Below are positions 1 through 7,032 of a stretch of 14,324 bases of DNA, in pieces (position 1 is the first letter of the stretch; the number at the start of each line of letters is the position of its first letter). The DNA lies in assembly GCA_040755975.1 (NCBI GenBank), contig JBFLZY010000070.1, positions 1-14,324 of the forward strand. The letters run 5' to 3'. Made by a program: the position numbers and the translations under genes. The DNA comes from JAIMBK01 sp040755975 (GTDB lineage Bacteria; Bacillota; Desulfotomaculia; Desulfotomaculales; Nap2-2B). The notes beneath the pieces are model-generated. The model was not told the origin of the DNA. It did no database searches and was given only the letters and a program-made list of their open reading frames with translations.

Positions 1-2053
1 CGGCGGTGTTCACGCCCGCCTGTTCGAGGACGTTTTTGATCTCGCTCAGCTTGAAGCTGGTCGCCCGCACGTCGCCGGGGATCTCTTCGATGAACTTGCC
101 GGCCCCGGGGAACTTTTCGGCCAGCTCGGTGAGGAGCCTGGCCACGTTGTTCCGCATGGCCAGGTTGGTGAAAACGTAAGCCTGCCTGACGGCGCTTTCG
201 ATGGGGTCAATGACGGTCCGGCCGGAACCTTTGAGGCCCTTTACCGGCTGCGGTAGGTCCGCCAGCCGGCGCTTGCCGAAGCGCCCTTCCTCTTCGAAAA
301 CCCGGTAAAGGGGGACGTATTCCTCGCTGGAGGACAGGATCTTCGCCCTTGCCTCGGGGCTGACCAGCCCGCTTCTCTCCAGCATGTCCACCAGGCTTTT
401 GAACCAGCCCTTCAGTTGCTCGTGGATCTGGTCGAATTCGGGGTTCTTTAAGCGTTGAATGGTCGCGTCCGCGTCCGCTTCGCTGAAGGGGAAGGCTTTG
501 ATGTCCCTCCCGGCGGCCTTCTGCCGGTAAAGTTCCTTCACCCGTTTGGCGGTGACGTAGGCGCCGAAGTCCCGGTATTTTTCCCTGGTGTTCAACGGGG
601 AGATGATCTCTTTGAGGGAGGGTCCGATCACGTTGTAGTTTTCGTCAAGCTGGCCCTTCCAGATGAAGGTATGCGCCAACCGCCCGTTGTCCCGGAGCAA
701 AACGGCCTGCTTGTAGGGGTCCTCGGGAGCGGGAAGGCGTTTGCCGCCGGTGATCGCCTGGACGGTATCATGGAGGGGCTTTAGCTCGTCAAAGACCCTT
801 GTGTAAAAAACCTGCCAGAGGGATTTGATCTTCTCCTTAACGTTCAGCGGCTCCCGCTCCGGTTTATCGAAGCTGAATGACATGGCGGCCTTTACCCTGC
901 TTACGGGGTCGGCCCGCAGGTAGGCGTGGATCTGCCCCTGGGCCTGCTTTAGGGCGCTTTCCAGGCGGGGGATACCGGAGAGTTTGGATTCGAAGAAGGT
1001 GTAAAAGTTTGGGGCCTCCCTTTGGGCCGCTTCCCTGTCACCCAGGTAAAGGCGGGTGAATTCGGCCACACCTTCTTTGCGCGCCTGGGCGGGGGGATAG
1101 TTCTTCCCAGTGGCCCGGCCCAGCTTGATCAGTTCGGCGTCAAAGGCGGGGTCGGCCAAGCCGAACATCCTGTCCAGGTGGTGGCCCGCCTCGTGGGCGA
1201 TCACCGGCAGATCTTCGGCCAGCTTCGTGCGGATCACTTCCTCCCGGTTCTTGTAGATGCCGACGGCTTTCTGCTGGTAGCGACCGATCCGCAGTGGAAC
1301 GTCCAGAATTTTTTCCAGATAGTTGACTATCGCCCGCCGGGCAGGGGCCTCGCCTTCGCCCATGATTTCCATGCTCGGTGGGCGGGTTGCCATGGTTTCC
1401 GCGCCGCCGGGGGCTTCCGCCGTTTCGGGCAGTTCCGGCCTGGGCAGTTCGGTTCTGGTTTTAAGCAGTTTTCCGGCGGTCTTTCCGATGGCGCGGGCGG
1501 CCACGTCTCCGCCGCCGAAAAGGGCCGCACCGACGGCCGCTTCCTTGCCGATCTCCGGGAGGGGTTCGCCTTCGGCGGCGGCCTTGACGCCTTCGTAAAC
1601 CGCGCCGGAGGCAGCGCCCGGGGCGGCGGCCTTCGCTATCTTTGCCGGCAGGCTGGTCGCCTTGGGAATCAGCCTGGTCGCTGCCTTGCCTACCGTTCCG
1701 TACAGGCCGGAAATGGGAACAAGAGAACCGGCCAGCTCCCCGGTGCCGGCGGCAATTTTCTCGCCGGTGGTTTCCGGAACGGGGGGAGGGGGCGGTTCCA
1801 CGCCGAAAAGCCTGCTTATACCTTTTTCGATCAGGCCGCCCGGACCGCCTAAGCCGAAAGTCATCCCTTTAACGAGGCCCTCGGAAGCAAGGCCAAAAAT
1901 CCCCCCTGATGTTCTCTCCCTGGTTTTGGCCAACGCCTCTGCCAGTTGCGCCTGCCGGGCTTCCTCTTCCATCTGCTGCCTGTACTTTTCTACGCCTTCG
2001 CGCCCTATTTTTCTGTACGCTTCCAGATCGATTTCAAAAGGTTTCAACGGCAT
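1..2053 (-). CDS. Large phage-type polyvalent protein with HEAGHH metallopeptidase motif (partial)
   Basis: The frame is open from an ATG at 2053 (GAGG eight bases upstream) to the left edge, giving 684 residues with the C-terminus missing. Residues 1-230 are rich in Gly, Ala and Pro, with a five-proline run and stretches that look amphipathic or membrane-interacting. Residues 287-292 read HEAGHH, and an EGVAEF motif follows at 327-332. HExxH plus a downstream glutamate is the zinc-ligand pattern of gluzincin peptidases, so a zinc peptidase fold is likely. The part after about residue 400 resembles, from memory, the large polyvalent protein-associated domains (LPD38-like) found in big phage and conjugative-element proteins, which are thought to be injected with the DNA. 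It is the last visible gene of the leftward set, 67 bp after the 131-residue gene. Peptidase activity and injection are inferences; the intact open frame and the motif are seen directly. Confidence 0.75.
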   Translation of the reverse strand, partial: MPLKPFEIDLEAYRKIGREGVEKYRQQMEEEARQAQLAEALAKTRERTSGGIFGLASEGLVKGMTFGLGGPGGLIEKGISRLFGVEPPPPPVPETTGEKIAAGTGELAGSLVPISGLYGTVGKAATRLIPKATSLPAKIAKAAAPGAASGAVYEGVKAAAEGEPLPEIGKEAAVGAALFGGGDVAARAIGKTAGKLLKTRTELPRPELPETAEAPGGAETMATRPPSMEIMGEGEAPARRAIVNYLEKILDVPLRIGRYQQKAVGIYKNREEVIRTKLAEDLPVIAHEAGHHLDRMFGLADPAFDAELIKLGRATGKNYPPAQARKEGVAEFTRLYLGDREAAQREAPNFYTFFESKLSGIPRLESALKQAQGQIHAYLRADPVSRVKAAMSFSFDKPEREPLNVKEKIKSLWQVFYTRVFDELKPLHDTVQAITGGKRLPAPEDPYKQAVLLRDNGRLAHTFIWKGQLDENYNVIGPSLKEIISPLNTREKYRDFGAYVTAKRVKELYRQKAAGRDIKAFPFSEADADATIQRLKNPEFDQIHEQLKGWFKSLVDMLERSGLVSPEARAKILSSSEEYVPLYRVFEEEGRFGKRRLADLPQPVKGLKGSGRTVIDPIESAVRQAYVFTNLAMRNNVARLLTELAEKFPGAGKFIEEIPGDVRATSFKLSEIKNVLEQAGVNTA

Positions 2054-2120
2054 AGGTATTACCTCGCTTTATTCTTCTCTTGATATAAAAAAGGATTATC
2101 GCCTTTATAAGGTAATTTTA

Positions 2121-2516
2121 TCATACTGTGGTATTCATTGAAACAGGAAATGGCCGGCCGCACTCGGGGCAGACCTCCTGCGAATTAACCACCGTGAACA
2201 GGATTTCCTCCACGTCCTTTATGGTTAGCTCTTTCCAGGAACGTTCTTTCCAGACGATGGCTAAGGCGGTCAGCACCTTCTTGCCGAAGGCGCGCCACAG
2301 GTAAATGGTGTACATGTACTCTTCCAGGGTGAGGGGGCGGTCGAAAACCAACTCGAAAAGCTTGCCTATCTCATTTTGAGACGTGGGGTTAGCGAATTCC
2401 AGAGTGTGAAAAAGGGATTCGGCGACGAGCTTTTCTTTTTTAAGGCGCTCTTTTTTCTTTTTCAGCCGCCACTCACGCTGGTAAGCGTAGAGTTTGGCCC
2501 TGTCTTTATACGGCAT
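2121..2516 (-). CDS. Small protein with basic coiled N-terminus and C-terminal Cys pair
   Basis: 131 residues. I chose the ATG at 2516 because AGGTGG lies ten bases upstream and this start just overlaps the stop of the preceding gene (TAA at 2518-2520). A longer reading to 2609 would overlap that gene by about 90 bases. The N-terminus (residues 1-30) is very rich in Lys, Arg and Glu and probably forms a charged helix, as in small DNA-associated phage proteins. The middle is helical. Near the C-terminus C116-x2-C119 (CPECGRPF) looks like one half of a zinc ribbon, which could bind metal only by dimerising or with other ligands. I do not recognise the family. Its tight coupling to the two genes upstream suggests a shared operon. 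Confidence 0.6.
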   Translation of the reverse strand: MPYKDRAKLYAYQREWRLKKKKERLKKEKLVAESLFHTLEFANPTSQNEIGKLFELVFDRPLTLEEYMYTIYLWRAFGKKVLTALAIVWKERSWKELTIKDVEEILFTVVNSQEVCPECGRPFPVSMNTTV

Positions 2517-2517
2517 G

Positions 2518-2784
2518 TTAAGCCAACCACCTGTAAAAGCGTTCTCCGTCCTCCCTGGTGAACACCCTAACCGGCAAAGCCTCTTGAATGGCCTCCAGGT
2601 CCGCTTCAATTTCCGCGGTGCTCAGTTCGTCGGCCTCTACCGAAAGAATTTTGTTTTTGAGGTACACGGGGTGGGCAATACCCACTCCTTTTTTGGCCAG
2701 GGCTAAAAGGCCGACGGCCAGAAGTTTTTGTCGCATGGGAAGCAGTACAAAATAGGGATAGTCGAAAAGTTCCTTTAGGGTCAT
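2518..2784 (-). CDS. Hypothetical protein, 88 residues
   Basis: The start ATG at 2784 directly follows the stop of the XRE regulator gene (TAA at 2785-2787, no spacer), and a GGGGGG run about seven bases upstream serves as ribosome binding site, so translation is probably coupled. The protein has a hydrophobic helical N-terminal half (residues 1-45) and an acidic segment with Glu and Ala (50-70), with no Cys and no recognisable motif. It may be a partner of the regulator or of the gene downstream, but this is only inferred from the zero spacing. Confidence 0.6.
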   Translation of the reverse strand: MTLKELFDYPYFVLLPMRQKLLAVGLLALAKKGVGIAHPVYLKNKILSVEADELSTAEIEADLEAIQEALPVRVFTREDGERFYRWLA

Positions 2785-3216
2785 TTATTGTCCCCCCTTC
2801 GCTTTTGAGAAGTCATGTCTCCGGGCACCCGGGCCGCACACCACGCCATCGCACCATGTTTCAACGTAATCCTCGGCATCGTAAATTTCTCTTTCACCAC
2901 GAATTTTCACCTGCAGGCGTTCGTTCAGAAGCCTTAATTCCTCGTCAATTTCCTCATTGCTCCGTTGCCTGACAGGCTGGGGGTCCTCTCTTGATTTCTC
3001 TGGTAGCCGGTAATCTGAAAATAAGTCGGCCAGCTTGACACCCAGGACGTCCGAAAACTTCTTGTCGGTGTCATAGCCCCAAGGGGTGCGCCCCCAGGAG
3101 TTTTCCGCCCTCTCTACCTGCAAGATTGAATTGACGTGAAGGTTCATCTTTTGCGACAGTTCTTTAACCGTCATGCCCGCTTTTTCCCTGTAATAACGCA
3201 CGTTGTTGGTTCCCAT
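2785..3216 (-). CDS. XRE-family transcriptional regulator (HTH)
   Basis: 143 residues. Residues 6-67 form a Cro/CI-type helix-turn-helix: an N-terminal helix with VRYYREKAG, then the turn around MTVKELSQKMN, then a recognition-helix region around HVNSILQVERAENSW. The domain has an insertion (residues 42-52) relative to the shortest XRE domains. The rest (70-143) is charged and unrecognised, probably an oligomerisation or ligand part. AAAGGAGG stands seven bases before the ATG. A near-perfect dyad lies 20 bases upstream and overlaps a plausible promoter, so autoregulation is likely. It heads a set of three touching genes. What it controls beyond itself is unknown. Confidence 0.85.
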   Translation of the reverse strand: MGTNNVRYYREKAGMTVKELSQKMNLHVNSILQVERAENSWGRTPWGYDTDKKFSDVLGVKLADLFSDYRLPEKSREDPQPVRQRSNEEIDEELRLLNERLQVKIRGEREIYDAEDYVETWCDGVVCGPGARRHDFSKAKGGQ

Positions 3217-3232
3217 AAAATCTTCCTCCTTT

Positions 3233-3260
3233 GCATAATATAAAGCCTTTTATATTGTGC
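3233..3260. promoter_or_regulatory. Dyad operator overlapping the promoter of the 2785-3216 regulator gene
   Basis: The core AATATAAA-GCCT-TTTATATT (3237-3256) is a perfect 8-bp inverted repeat with a 4-base spacer. After one mismatch it is extended by GCA on the left and TGC on the right (3233-3260). On the minus strand TTGCTG (3277-3272), 17 bases, then TATAAA (3254-3249) makes a sigma-A type promoter whose -10 box lies inside the dyad. Binding here would block the promoter, the usual layout of a self-repressing XRE gene. Dyad and boxes are seen; the assignment to this regulator is inferred from position. Confidence 0.55.
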
Positions 3261-3386
3261 CGCCGGTTTACCAGCAAATGGCCCGGATGCCACCACAAAA
3301 ACAGCCGCCAGAAAAATTAAGTATGCTCTGAATACCACAAGACTACCCCCTTTTCGTGTCGGTATTTTAGGAAGCCGCTTCCCAAA

Positions 3387-3725
3387 TTAACTTCCCTTCT
3401 GTAGTCCCAAACGGTACCGCCGTAAAAGCCTTTCCACCTCTTTAACGGTCAGTTTTTGCCTCTCGGCAACCTCTGCTACCTCTGCGCCGACACGCCGGAT
3501 TAGCTCCACATCCCTAAGTCGCCCCAGTTCCGCCAGTACGGAAGTTTTAGCCCGGTCCCTTTTCGCGTCGTAGAAATATCCGAAACAAGGAAGGTCCCTT
3601 AGCGCGTTCAGCGCCTCCAGCGCGTACATCTGGTTAAGCCGTTGCCGGTGGCATAACCTGGGGTACATCTTGCGCAACCCGTCATAGATGAAGTCAGGTG
3701 CCGCTTTTGGCCTGCCCCTGCCCAA
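3387..3725 (-). CDS. Hypothetical helical protein, 112 residues
   Basis: I placed the start at the TTG at 3725 because a full AAAGGAGG (3740-3733) lies seven bases before it; an earlier TTG at 3761 in the same frame has no ribosome binding site. The protein begins with a basic GRGRPK stretch, then is mostly helical and rich in Arg, Leu and Glu. The C-terminal part (about residues 75-108, with TVKEVERLLRRYRL) could be a small DNA-binding or oligomerisation helix bundle. I do not recognise it. Its 5' end overlaps the gene at 3608-3946 by 118 bases in another frame. The short dyad GGAAG-CCG-CTTCC at 3370-3382 follows the stop but has no T run, so it is a weak terminator at best. Confidence 0.6.
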   Translation of the reverse strand: MGRGRPKAAPDFIYDGLRKMYPRLCHRQRLNQMYALEALNALRDLPCFGYFYDAKRDRAKTSVLAELGRLRDVELIRRVGAEVAEVAERQKLTVKEVERLLRRYRLGLQKGS

Positions 3726-3946
3726 TCCGCCGCCTCCTTTCCGCTTGCTGCCGCCGCCCAAAGTTCCAGGTCGCGGGAGAGTAGATTGACCAGTTCTGCT
3801 TCGGTAAGAAACAAAGTTGTTTTCGTCATCCGGACGGGGATCAATTTTTCCCGTTTTGGTTTACCGGCCAGGTAAGGCGGCCTCCTTTGTCGTAAAATTG
3901 CCGTCAACGCTTCGGAGTGCTTGCGGCGCAAGGCTTCCGGAAGCAC
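3608..3946 (-). CDS. Hypothetical protein, possibly frameshifted at its 3' end
   Basis: Open frame of 112 residues starting at a GTG (3946) that has a G run directly before it but poor spacing; an ATG at 3829 (MTKTTLFLTE) is another choice, so the start is uncertain. Residues 1-75 look like ordinary protein. The last 35-40 residues, which lie over the well-supported gene at 3387-3725, are rich in Thr, Cys, Gly and Arg and look like an out-of-frame reading. Either this is a true 118-base overlap, or a frameshift has removed the original stop. It begins 14 bases after the upstream gene ends. No family recognised. Confidence 0.4.
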   Translation of the reverse strand: MLPEALRRKHSEALTAILRQRRPPYLAGKPKREKLIPVRMTKTTLFLTEAELVNLLSRDLELWAAAASGKEAADWAGAGQKRHLTSSMTGCARCTPGYATGNGLTRCTRWRR

Positions 3947-3960
3947 CCCCTGAGTATAAA

Positions 3961-4419
3961 TCAGGGTGTATGGCTCCGCGCCGGCCGCCCGGGCTGCCAG
4001 AATGGACCGGGGTACGCCTCGAAAAGCTGCCGGTTAACCCGCTCGAATTCCGCAGTGGTCCGCCGGATGGCGGCCATGTCCTTCGCCCGGAAGGCTGCCC
4101 TTACCGCGTCCAGGGCCTCAAGGCAGGCCTGCCAGAGTTCGGGCCTATATGCCTGCGCCCACTGGATAGCACCGAAGGGATATTGCTCGTTCAGCCGGAC
4201 CAAGGCCTCCGCAAAAAGTTGTTGGGCCTTTTCGGAGTCGAAGGGTTCCTGACTTTGCAGGTAAGCGATTGCCTCCGCTTTGCGGGTTTTTAGTTCGGCC
4301 AGCAGGGGGGCCGCCGCAGCCGGGTCCGGCATCGCGCCGGCAATGAGTTTGTAGTTTATCCTGTCCCCGGCTAATGTGAATTGATAGCCCATCTCTTGGA
4401 GTTTAATAATGCAGTTCAC
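3961..4419 (-). CDS. Protein with TubC_N-like N-terminal domain
   Basis: 152 residues. The GTG at 4419 is chosen because GGAGG lies seven bases upstream and it overlaps the stop of the zinc-finger gene as GTGA (4416-4419), a coupling overlap. Residues 1-56 match the pattern of the TubC N-terminal docking-type domain: a helix with a GYQF turn, then GDRINYKL, a central helix, and LLAELKTRKAEAIAYL at the end. This domain also occurs in replication-associated proteins of mobile elements. Residues 60-152 are helical and unrecognised. It may dock to the primase-helicase encoded upstream, but that is an inference. The domain call is by pattern memory. Confidence 0.65.
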   Translation of the reverse strand: MNCIIKLQEMGYQFTLAGDRINYKLIAGAMPDPAAAAPLLAELKTRKAEAIAYLQSQEPFDSEKAQQLFAEALVRLNEQYPFGAIQWAQAYRPELWQACLEALDAVRAAFRAKDMAAIRRTTAEFERVNRQLFEAYPGPFWQPGRPARSHTP

Positions 4420-4742
4420 GGGCCGGCCTCCTTCTCTTTGTTTTTCAACAAAAGGGCAAAAGTCAGCGCCCGCCAGAAGCTGCGCTCCGTTGCCAGTAAA
4501 GCGTTTTCGAAGCAGTTTTTTAATATGCCGTAGTCCGCGTTTTCCGGGGGAAACGTTCCTGGAGAAAGCAGGGCGTCGGCAATGGCATCGCCGAGTAAAG
4601 TTCCCAGCGCCCCCTCTCTTGCGCATTTTGAACAGACAGAGACATAGGAATCGCCTGCCCAAAAGCCGCCTATCGCCTGGTTTTCACCGCAAAACAGGCA
4701 AGGGGTTTTAAAGAATTCTTCCGTATTTGACAATCTGGACAT
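4416..4742 (-). CDS. Small zinc-finger protein, 108 residues
   Basis: ATG at 4742 with GGAGG seven bases upstream. Residues 15-40 hold C15-x2-C18 and C37-x2-C40 with a GG turn between, a four-cysteine zinc finger or ribbon (CLFCGEN ... CSKCAREG). The rest (45-108) is predicted helical, with a basic C-terminus. Such small treble-clef or ribbon proteins are common beside replication genes of phages and integrative elements, where they may bind DNA or a partner. It lies between the primase-helicase and the TubC_N-like gene; the last four bases overlap the next start. Specific function unknown. Confidence 0.7.
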   Translation of the reverse strand: MSRLSNTEEFFKTPCLFCGENQAIGGFWAGDSYVSVCSKCAREGALGTLLGDAIADALLSPGTFPPENADYGILKNCFENALLATERSFWRALTFALLLKNKEKEAGP

Positions 4743-4855
4743 TTTAATTCCTCCGTCGGGGAATTTTTATGTGCGAATTTCTTATTTGCTTCATTTAGCT
4801 GTTTTTTGCTTTTAATAGCTTGTTCTGCCTTTGTTTTTTATAGAATGATGTATAT

Positions 4856-5091
4856 GATCAAAACGATCAAACCGATCAAAGTTCCCCGAAACGCCTTGCG
4901 GCTGTTGGCTTTCTCATTTCTACACCGATCAAAGTTCCGATCAAAGTTCCCCCTCAAAAATACCCTCGGGGCCTTGTGGCTGTTGGCTTATAGGACATTT
5001 ACCCCCCCGATCAAAGTAAGAACCATTCCTACTTTTACCACTTTGATCACTTATACCACCTTGATCACTTTTACTACTTTGATCGATAATT
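4856..5091. repeat. Cluster of GATCAAAG/CTTTGATC repeats at the 3' end of the replication gene
   Basis: GATCAAA occurs in the + orientation at 4856, 4865, 4874, 4927, 4939 and 5009, three of these as GATCAAAGTTCC. Its reverse, TTTGATC, occurs at 5042 and 5078, with a one-mismatch copy at 5060. Eight exact 7-mers in about 235 bases is far above chance (well under one expected). The reverse copies sit in three 18-base units (5038-5055, 5056-5073, 5074-5091). The cluster covers the last roughly 50 codons of the replication gene and the noncoding DNA after it. Possible roles are iterons of a replication origin, protein binding sites, or unstable tandem repeats; the sequence alone does not decide. 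Confidence 0.7.
4893..4989. repeat. Imperfect duplication of the tail of the replication gene
   Basis: The 19-base segments 4893-4911 and 4971-4989 differ at one position. Each is preceded by GATCAAAGTTCCCC (4874-4887 and 4939-4952). The right copy codes for the SQQPQG part near the C-terminus of the primase-helicase. The left copy lies just past its stop and is no longer in a usable frame. The gene end has therefore been duplicated together with the GATCAAAG motif, and the present stop codon (TGA) itself lies in a copy of the motif. Confidence 0.6.
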
Positions 5092-6992
5092 GTTGTGTAC
5101 TTACCGTAGCCGGCAACAGCTATCTCCCCTGCCTTGCTCATTTTATAGAGCAATTGGGCGATTGCCTGATAAGGCTTGCCCAGAACCGTTGCTACTTCCT
5201 TTGGCGCGAGGGGCTTGTTCGCTTCCCGCAAAACGTCAATGATTTCCCTCCGTTCTTGGGTAAGCCGGTATTCCTCGGCACTTCCCATAATGTGCCATGA
5301 CGTAGTGTGCCGGTCAAACTCCAGGGCCAGTTCTTTCTCTTCAAAGTCCCGGCCAACGGCAAAAAGTTCCGCGTCCGCCTTTCCCCTGCTTCTCTTTAGC
5401 ACCCACGTTGTGTCTGCTGCACCTGTAACACCGGTTGAACCGGAAACGGAATCCAGAATATCAAGGTATCCCTGCTTATTCTGATGGTGAAGAATCAAAA
5501 CAGCCGCGTTGTGCCGGTCGGCCAGGGTCTTTAAACTTCCCATAACGGAATAGTCTTGCTGGTAAACATCCCCGTTCCTGCGTCCAGGGGGGCGCATTTT
5601 CGCCAGGGTGTCGATAATCAGGAGTTTTGCGTTATGCGCCTGGATAACATCTTCCAATGCCTGCAATCCACCCTGGTCAAGCCGGGGAAACTCAGTGAAG
5701 AAGTGCAATGCCTGCGGGGCCTCCTCACCTTGCAGAGCGGAAGTTAGCCTGTTTTTCAGCCGCCGGGGGCTATCTTCGAGGGCCAGGTAAAGGACGTGCC
5801 CCTTTGCCACCTTGATTTGCCCCAATGCCACGCCGCCGCTGGCAACGGCAACAGCAACACCTAAAGCCAACCAGCTTTTCCCGATTTTTGGCCGTCCGGC
5901 CAGGATGGCCAACCCCTCCGGGAGAAGGCCGGGAACAACCCAAACCGGGTCCGGAAAGTTCTTGCAAATTAGTTCTGTTGCTGAAATGCCTAGCGGTGTC
6001 TTTGTTGCGCTTTTCAAGGGTTTAATTACGCTTGGTTTTTTGCCGGCGGCAAGCAGGTCATCAATTCCCTTGCCGTCCCTTATGTCCCACTTTTCTAAAA
6101 GCACCTGGAAGCCCTCGCGGGCTAACTCCTGAATAGTGCATTTTAAGGCGCGGGCAACGTGTGAATTTGTGCCGGCGTCGGCGTCGAAGGCCACCAGAAC
6201 AGTTCTTGCGCCCAGCTTTTTTAGTACCGGTGTAGCCTGGCGCCAGCATGAAACGCCGGGGATCGAAATAGTCAGAGTTCCACTTAAAACGGTCGTTACG
6301 TCGGCTTTTAACTCACCCTCCGTCACACGGACGGTTGACGTGTCACCGGAGAATTTTGGGACATGTACCGAATTGGCCGGGCCGGGGCCGCCGTGGCCTT
6401 TTGAAGAAAGCCATTTATATTTCCCGGTATCGTCAGGTTCGTCAAGACGAATTTTGAGGCCGGTAATTTGTCCCTGGAAATTTCGGATGGGGATCAGGAT
6501 TCCGGGTGATCCTGCTATGCTCCAGTACGGTTTTTCATTGCTGTTGTTGAGATAGAAACCGGGTACGGAAGCGATCACGTCCTGGCCGTAAACATCTACC
6601 AGGATCTTGGTTAGCCCGCTCCGCCCGCGCAAAGGAAGGGTCCGATAACGGTTCGCTTCGATTGCTTCCTGGGTTAAGCCGCGCCGCAGCAGGTCTTCGC
6701 GGTGTTTCGCGCTCAGTTCAAGGTTTTTTAGAAGTTCGGTGTAAACCTTGTGAAGAACCCCATCAGCCGCCCGGGCAACCTTCGGCTGCTCCGGCGGCGG
6801 GTTGATTTCCATCGGCTCTCCGTTAAGCCGGTATAGCCACCCTTCGCCGCCGTCCTTGCAAATGATATGCTTCCCCGCGCCGTTGTTCACCCGGTGGCAG
6901 AAAACGGCCGCGCCGTCGTCGGTGACAGAGCACCAGCCCGTCTTGCCGCAAATCGGACAGGGATTTTTTTTGCTGGTTTCAATCCAGGCCAT
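4941..6992 (-). CDS. Primase/helicase-like replication protein (zinc finger, DUF3854-type Toprim, RecA-like ATPase, winged helix)
   Basis: 683 residues; ATG at 6992 with GGAGG seven bases upstream. Residues 12-45 form a primase-type zinc finger (CPICGKTGWC, then C32 and C45). Residues 160-320 look like a Toprim-related DUF3854 domain with VTEGELKAD (E225), VAFDADA (D270, D272) and DGKGIDDLL. Residues 350-570 are an AAA_25/RepA-type RecA fold: Walker A GRPKIGKS (366-373), ALEDS (404-408), Walker B LLIIDT (457-462) and LILHHQNK (499-506), the RepA-like helicase signature. Residues 575-632 look like a winged helix. The tail (635-683) is low-complexity with six-residue repeats around SDQSGK. It probably loads on and unwinds element DNA and may prime it, though the domain order fits a helicase better than a proven primase. 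It follows the repressor and excisionase-like genes, as in integrative elements and phage satellites. Confidence 0.85.
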   Translation of the reverse strand: MAWIETSKKNPCPICGKTGWCSVTDDGAAVFCHRVNNGAGKHIICKDGGEGWLYRLNGEPMEINPPPEQPKVARAADGVLHKVYTELLKNLELSAKHREDLLRRGLTQEAIEANRYRTLPLRGRSGLTKILVDVYGQDVIASVPGFYLNNSNEKPYWSIAGSPGILIPIRNFQGQITGLKIRLDEPDDTGKYKWLSSKGHGGPGPANSVHVPKFSGDTSTVRVTEGELKADVTTVLSGTLTISIPGVSCWRQATPVLKKLGARTVLVAFDADAGTNSHVARALKCTIQELAREGFQVLLEKWDIRDGKGIDDLLAAGKKPSVIKPLKSATKTPLGISATELICKNFPDPVWVVPGLLPEGLAILAGRPKIGKSWLALGVAVAVASGGVALGQIKVAKGHVLYLALEDSPRRLKNRLTSALQGEEAPQALHFFTEFPRLDQGGLQALEDVIQAHNAKLLIIDTLAKMRPPGRRNGDVYQQDYSVMGSLKTLADRHNAAVLILHHQNKQGYLDILDSVSGSTGVTGAADTTWVLKRSRGKADAELFAVGRDFEEKELALEFDRHTTSWHIMGSAEEYRLTQERREIIDVLREANKPLAPKEVATVLGKPYQAIAQLLYKMSKAGEIAVAGYGKYTTIIDQSSKSDQGGISDQSGKSRNGSYFDRGGKCPISQQPQGPEGIFEGEL

Positions 6993-7032
6993 TTTTTAAC
7001 CTCCACGCCGCCCATCAGCCGCCGCCGGGGTT

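Noticed and set aside
1022..1852. Long open frame on the + strand (276 residues)
   Set aside because: It lies wholly over the minus-strand polyvalent protein gene, has no ribosome binding site of note and an amino-acid content typical of an antisense reading of GC-rich DNA.
2517..2609. Longer N-terminus for the 131-residue gene, to 2609
   Set aside because: It would overlap the 88-residue gene; the ATG at 2516 has AGGTGG at suitable spacing.
4420..4662. Longer N-terminus for the TubC_N-like gene, to 4662
   Set aside because: It would overlap the zinc-finger gene by over 240 bases; the GTG at 4419 has a ribosome binding site and a GTGA overlap.
4856..5091. CRISPR array
   Set aside because: The repeated unit is only 7-12 bases, spacing is irregular, orientation switches and part of it is coding; no cas gene is present.
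4806..5300. Open + frame of 164 residues over the repeat cluster
   Set aside because: It begins in AT-rich intergenic DNA without a ribosome binding site and its Thr/Ile-rich centre is just the translated repeat; it overlaps the end of the primase-helicase gene.
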